Positions 60,378-64,000 of a DNA stretch of 64,000 nucleotides are shown here, in pieces. Positions within the stretch are counted from its first letter, which is position 1; each line of letters starts with the position of its first letter. A program made the position numbers and the translations under genes. The notes under the pieces are model-generated. The model worked only from the letters and a program-made list of their open reading frames with translations, had not been told where the DNA came from and made no database searches. The DNA is taken from positions 1,426,001 to 1,490,000 of the forward strand of contig CBDAPX010000001.1 in NCBI GenBank assembly GCA_965198725.1. The letters run 5' to 3'. This DNA comes from CBDAPX01 sp965198725. GTDB lineage: Bacteria > Pseudomonadota > Alphaproteobacteria > Rhodobacterales > Rhodobacteraceae.

Positions 60378-61217
60378 ATGATCAGACTAGCACTTGCAGC
60401 GATAACCACCGCTGTTTTGGCTTTGCCCGCGACCGCGCAAACGGTCGACAAAATCAAGGAAACCAAAACACTGACCGTCGGATTTCGCACCGATGCGCCG
60501 CCATTGTCGTATCTGGACGACACAGGCGCGCCCAATGGGTATTCGGTTCTTGTCTGTGGTCAGGTTGCACAGTTTCTGGCGAATGAACTGGAAATCGAAG
60601 AGCTTGAGATCGAGTTGGTGCCGGTCGATGCGACCAATCGGTTTGACAAGGTTGTCAGCGGTGAGGTCGATCTGTTGTGCGGGGCCGCCACGATCACATT
60701 AGAACGTCGCACGATGGTGGATTTTTCGACCCCGACATATGTCGACGGTACGGCCGTTTTGCTGCCAAAGGGTGCCGCAACCGATTTTGCGTCCTTTGCG
60801 GGTCAAAAGATCGGGGTACGGTCCGGGACCACAACCCTTGACGCGCTCAAAAACACTTTGTCTGCGACCCAGGTCGATGCCGAATTGGTTGAGTATGAAA
60901 CGCATGTGGCCGGGTTCGAAGCGATGCAGGCCAGCGATCTTGCGGCCTATTTCGCAGATCAGTCGATTCTGCTCTACCTGAACCTCGGTCTGGGAACGAC
61001 GGACAACTTTCAGGTTATGAACCGTCTTTTGACCATCGAAAAGCACGGGCTGGCCATGGCGAAGGGCGATGATGAGTTCCGCCTCTTGGTCGATACCGCC
61101 CTGTCGCGTTTGTATGACACCGGCGACATGGAAAAGATCTTTCGCGGGTCGCTGCCCGGCGCTGAACCGGGAGCTGCCATCGAGGCGCTATTCATGCTGG
61201 CGCCAATCCTGCCGTAA
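60378..61217 (+). CDS. Amino-acid-type ABC substrate-binding protein (SBP_bac_3), orphan
   Basis: 279 residues with a Sec signal (MIRLALAAITTAVLALPATA|Q). TLTVGFRTDAPPLSYLDDTG and GEVDLLCGAATITLERRTMV are the two-domain periplasmic-binding signatures. No permease or ATPase is adjacent, so it either serves a transporter encoded elsewhere or is a sensor-linked protein. It ends at a strong bidirectional terminator. Confidence 0.87.
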   Translation: MIRLALAAITTAVLALPATAQTVDKIKETKTLTVGFRTDAPPLSYLDDTGAPNGYSVLVCGQVAQFLANELEIEELEIELVPVDATNRFDKVVSGEVDLLCGAATITLERRTMVDFSTPTYVDGTAVLLPKGAATDFASFAGQKIGVRSGTTTLDALKNTLSATQVDAELVEYETHVAGFEAMQASDLAAYFADQSILLYLNLGLGTTDNFQVMNRLLTIEKHGLAMAKGDDEFRLLVDTALSRLYDTGDMEKIFRGSLPGAEPGAAIEALFMLAPILP

Positions 61218-61221
61218 TATG

Positions 61222-61254
61222 AAAAAAGGCCCGGTCATCGACCGGGCCTTTTTT
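61222..61254. terminator. Bidirectional intrinsic terminator
   Basis: A6-GGCCCGGTC-ATC-GACCGGGCC-T6: perfect 9-bp stem flanked by A6 and T6, so it works on both strands. It ends the binding-protein gene and the convergent ABC permease operon. Confidence 0.95.
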
Positions 61255-61256
61255 GC

Positions 61257-62408
61257 TTAGCTGTAGGGATCCAGCGAATCCCGCAATCCGTCCCCCAGGA
61301 AATTGAAGGCCAGAACGACCACGATGATCGGCAACATCGGGATGGCCGTCCACGGATAGATCTCGATCGATGCAAGGTTCTGTGCGTCGTTCAGCATGAC
61401 GCCCCAACTCACCGCCGGGGCCTTGAGGCCCAAGCCAAGGAACGACAGGGCGGTTTCGCCCAGGATCATCGCAGGGATCGACAGTGTCGCACTGGCGATC
61501 AGGTGGCTGGTAAAGTTCGGCAACAGGTGTTTGCGAATAACCCGCCCCGAAGACGCCCCCATCATTTCGGCCGCGCGTACGTATTCCTCTTCTCGTAACG
61601 ACAGGAATTTGGCGCGTACGGCCCTGGCAAGGCCGGGCCAGTCCAGTATCCCCAAGATTAACGAGATGATGAAAAAGACCGCCACAGGAGTCCAGTTGGA
61701 CGGCACGGCCGCAGACAGCGCCAGCCACAAAGGAAGTTCTGGCAAGGACCGCAGGATTTCGATGACCCGGTTGATGACCCAGTCAATGCGTCCGCCAAAA
61801 TAACCCGCCATGGATCCGAACGTGATCCCCAGCAGGAACGACACCGTGATGCCGATCAGGCCAACGGTCAGCGACAACTGGGCGCCGTAGAAGATCCGAG
61901 AGAATACATCCCGGCCCAAGCGGTCGGATCCCCAAATGAACAGCGTTGTGCCCTCTGGTGCGCAGAACAGGTGCGTATTCGACGGGATCAAACCGGCGAT
62001 TTTGTACTCGCTGCCTTCACAAAAGAACGAAAGTTGCTTTGGGTTTTCGAGGTCCGGTTTGAACACCCATTGGAACGTCACAAGGTCCGCCTCGGACGTC
62101 ATGGGATAAACAAACGGACCAAGAAACTCACCTTCGTGAAAGAACCGGACCGCTTGCGGTGGCGAGAAGAGGTTGTCCGAGAAACGCTCGTTCGGCCCAT
62201 AGGGCGCGATGAACCCTGCAAAGGGCAGCATCAGATAGCTGAACAGCAGGAAGATGCCCGAAATCAGGCCCAACTTGTGCTGGCGGAATTTGCGCCAGAC
62301 CAGCACGAAATTCGGGGAGTCCAGATCTTTGCGTTCCAGCTGTTGAATGCTGGTTTGCGGATCATAGGGCGCGTCATCGACGTAACGGTTGTCGGGAAGG
62401 TCTGTCAT
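61257..62408 (-). CDS. Oligopeptide-type ABC transporter permease (DppC/OppC family)
   Basis: 383 residues. After helix 1 (LGLISGIFLLFSYLMLPFAG) comes a long periplasmic stretch (about residues 70-165) and then five helices; EEEYVRAAEMMGASSGRVI is the EAA loop that contacts the ATPase. The long periplasmic insert is typical of the microcin C/oligosaccharide-peptide (YejE-like) branch. It overlaps the partner permease by 4 bp. Confidence 0.88.
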   Translation of the reverse strand: MTDLPDNRYVDDAPYDPQTSIQQLERKDLDSPNFVLVWRKFRQHKLGLISGIFLLFSYLMLPFAGFIAPYGPNERFSDNLFSPPQAVRFFHEGEFLGPFVYPMTSEADLVTFQWVFKPDLENPKQLSFFCEGSEYKIAGLIPSNTHLFCAPEGTTLFIWGSDRLGRDVFSRIFYGAQLSLTVGLIGITVSFLLGITFGSMAGYFGGRIDWVINRVIEILRSLPELPLWLALSAAVPSNWTPVAVFFIISLILGILDWPGLARAVRAKFLSLREEEYVRAAEMMGASSGRVIRKHLLPNFTSHLIASATLSIPAMILGETALSFLGLGLKAPAVSWGVMLNDAQNLASIEIYPWTAIPMLPIIVVVLAFNFLGDGLRDSLDPYS

Positions 62409-63433
62409 GTCTCACGCCCCTCATAGCGGATACGTGGGTCCAGCAGAACCAACAGCACGTCCGAAATCATCGTCCCCATCAAGGTGAGAAGGGCGACGAA
62501 CATCAATACGAAACCCGACAGGAACTGGTCTTGGGTCTTCAGGGCCGTCAACAAGGTTGGCCCGATGGTTTCAAGGCCCAGCACCACCGACACCAGAACC
62601 GATCCGGAAACCATGGATGGCAAGAGGTTGCCGATATCCGCAACAAATGGGTTAAAAGCCACCCGCAGCGGGTATTTGGTGAGCATCCTTGACGGCGCCA
62701 TGCCCTTGGCAATGGCCGTCTCAACATAGGGTTTGCCAAGCTCGTCCCGCATGTTGGCGCGCAACCGCTGCATCATCGCTGCAGCGCCCGAGGTGCCGAT
62801 GACAAAGGTCGGCACGATCAGGTGAATAAGGATTGACTTGGTCTTTTCCCATGTCAGCGGCTGATCCTCGAAAATCGGGTCCATCAACCCGCCGATCGGC
62901 AGGTTGAAATACTTGTTGCCATAGTAAAACAGGATCAGCGCGAGCAAAAAGTTCGGCGTGGCAAGGCCGATATACCCGGCAAAGGCGGCTGTATAATCGA
63001 CCCATGTCTTGGATTTGGCGGCGGCCAGAACGCCCAATGGCAATGCGACCGCATAAACGAACAGAACCGCAGCAAGATTAACGACTACGGTCAGCCACAG
63101 GCTGTCACCGACGATTTGCGCAACGGGTTGATCAAATTCAAAGGACCAGCCGAAATTCCCTTGGATCAGGCCTGAAAACCCTTGCGGGCCGGGCATAAAG
63201 CCGACCCAGATCATATATTGCTCCCACAAGGGGCGATCCAACACGTATTCCTGGCGCAGGAACTCTGCCTTCGCGACGCCCGCGGTTTGTCCGGTGGCGC
63301 GCAGCTCGGCGATCTGGTTGCTCAGATAATCGCCGGGCGGCAAGTTGATGATCGCGAAGACCAGCACCGAGACAACCAGCAAAGTCAGCAGCATTGTCCC
63401 GAAGCGGTAAACCGCGTAGCGCAGTATTTCCAT
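62405..63433 (-). CDS. Oligopeptide-type ABC transporter permease (DppB/OppB family)
   Basis: 342 residues, starting MEILRYAVYRFGTMLLTLLV. Six helices with the EAA loop MRDELGKPYVETAIAKGMAP near residue 232. It pairs with the following permease. Its ATG overlaps the binding-protein stop by one base (TAATG), so the three genes are co-translated. No ATPase gene is within the window. Confidence 0.9.
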   Translation of the reverse strand: MEILRYAVYRFGTMLLTLLVVSVLVFAIINLPPGDYLSNQIAELRATGQTAGVAKAEFLRQEYVLDRPLWEQYMIWVGFMPGPQGFSGLIQGNFGWSFEFDQPVAQIVGDSLWLTVVVNLAAVLFVYAVALPLGVLAAAKSKTWVDYTAAFAGYIGLATPNFLLALILFYYGNKYFNLPIGGLMDPIFEDQPLTWEKTKSILIHLIVPTFVIGTSGAAAMMQRLRANMRDELGKPYVETAIAKGMAPSRMLTKYPLRVAFNPFVADIGNLLPSMVSGSVLVSVVLGLETIGPTLLTALKTQDQFLSGFVLMFVALLTLMGTMISDVLLVLLDPRIRYEGRET

Positions 63434-64000
63434 TAACTCTCCCCGTTCGGGTCAAAGTAGAACTCGTCGGGGCGATGGATGCCGAAATGGGCACCGGGGT
63501 CCCAAGCCCAGATGCCGTTTTCCGGCACATTGCGCAGTTTCTTGTTCACAACAATGGGCTGCGGGGCCTCGGCCAGAATGCCAATGCCGTAAAGCTGATC
63601 TGCGTGAATGGCCAGCATCTCTTCCCAAATCTTGGTGCGCTCGTCATCTGTGCTGGACGTTTCCCAAGCCTCTTTCAGCTCCATCAGACGCTGCGCTTCC
63701 GGCAAATCAGGCGGCTCACCGGACTCGCCGCCAGTTTGGTAATGTTGGCCCCATTTCGGCCATGCGAGGAAAACCTGATCCGTCGGGGCCAGATATGCGG
63801 GCGAGGTATAGGCCCGCGGCAGGCCGTTATCCCAGCCGAACCAGACAGAGGCCATTGTTTGACCGGAAAAGACCCGGTTGCGCAGGATGTCACGATCCAA
63901 CGGGCGCATGATCAGCTTGATGCCGATTTCAGCCCAATTGTCCGTTATGATCTGCAGCGCGTTTTCGACTTCCTGACGTTCACCGGCCGTTTCGATGATC
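63433..64000 (-). CDS. ABC transporter family 5 substrate-binding protein (5' part outside window)
   Basis: The frame is open at the right edge; 189 codons are visible, the C-terminal part. IITDNWAEIGIKLIMRPLDR and the adjacent ending HFGIHRPDEFYF fit solute-binding family 5 (DppA/OppA). The upstream part, signal peptide and ligand-binding core are not visible. Being next to two permeases, it defines an importer for peptides or similar large solutes. Confidence 0.85.
   Translation of the reverse strand, partial: IIETAGERQEVENALQIITDNWAEIGIKLIMRPLDRDILRNRVFSGQTMASVWFGWDNGLPRAYTSPAYLAPTDQVFLAWPKWGQHYQTGGESGEPPDLPEAQRLMELKEAWETSSTDDERTKIWEEMLAIHADQLYGIGILAEAPQPIVVNKKLRNVPENGIWAWDPGAHFGIHRPDEFYFDPNGES

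Noticed and set aside
1..64000. CRISPR arrays, tRNA/rRNA genes, insertion sequences, prophage or integrase genes
   Set aside because: Looked for in all intergenic spaces; none has repeat arrays, cloverleaf-like segments or transposase/integrase motifs. All intergenic gaps are under 300 bp.

Overview
The window looks like a chromosomal stretch of a marine alphaproteobacterium of the Rhodobacteraceae (Roseobacter lineage). The support is a DddQ-type DMSP-lyase cupin, a ureD-A-B-x-C-E-F-G urease operon, a tripartite tricarboxylate transporter (TTT) operon, PimC/PimD-like acyl-CoA dehydrogenases, very tight operons joined by ATGA overlaps, and a short T-rich/G+C-hairpin element repeated just behind stop codons. 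No rRNA, tRNA, CRISPR array, insertion sequence or phage gene was seen. The assignment is inferred from protein families, not from a marker gene.

Layout. 1-12.7 kb: two divergent operons. Leftward: RpiR regulator, Rieske oxygenase, GFA-type protein, Asp/Glu-racemase-like enzyme, sulfotransferase (cut by the window edge). Rightward: dimethylglycine-dehydrogenase-like flavoprotein, MDR dehydrogenase, DddQ-like cupin, three tandem enolase-superfamily enzymes, class III aminotransferase. Together they look like a demethylation/epimerisation/lyase pathway for a methylated betaine or sulfonium compound. 12.8-17.7 kb: a PHP phosphoesterase and a glucosylglycerate module (synthase, phosphatase, phosphorylase). 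17.7-24.4 kb: urease operon, with three extra genes between ureB and ureC and single-base frameshifts in ureA and ureC. 24.7-29.4 kb: GntR regulator, class I glutamine amidotransferase, cytochrome P450, glutamine-synthetase-like ligase, [2Fe-2S] ferredoxin and a small membrane protein, resembling gamma-glutamyl amine catabolism. 29.5-41.0 kb: lytic transglycosylase, omega-aminotransferase, IclR regulator, then a TTT transporter with aldehyde dehydrogenase, phospholyase-type class III PLP enzyme, APH-type kinase and a Tm-1/UPF0261 protein. 41.2-48.4 kb: a pim-like beta-oxidation operon. 48.4-57.8 kb: rpe, a DUF1045 protein and an eight-gene polysaccharide cluster. 58-64 kb: MscS-type channel, an orphan amino-acid-type binding protein, and an oligopeptide-type ABC importer (cut by the edge).

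Seven otherwise well-preserved genes carry a single lesion each: three in-frame TAG codons, one TGA at codon 4, two 1-base deletions and one 1-base insertion. All seven lie between 20.4 and 38.0 kb and none was seen outside that interval. This is either recent local decay or a local consensus-quality problem. It should be settled before any function in that interval is believed or dismissed.
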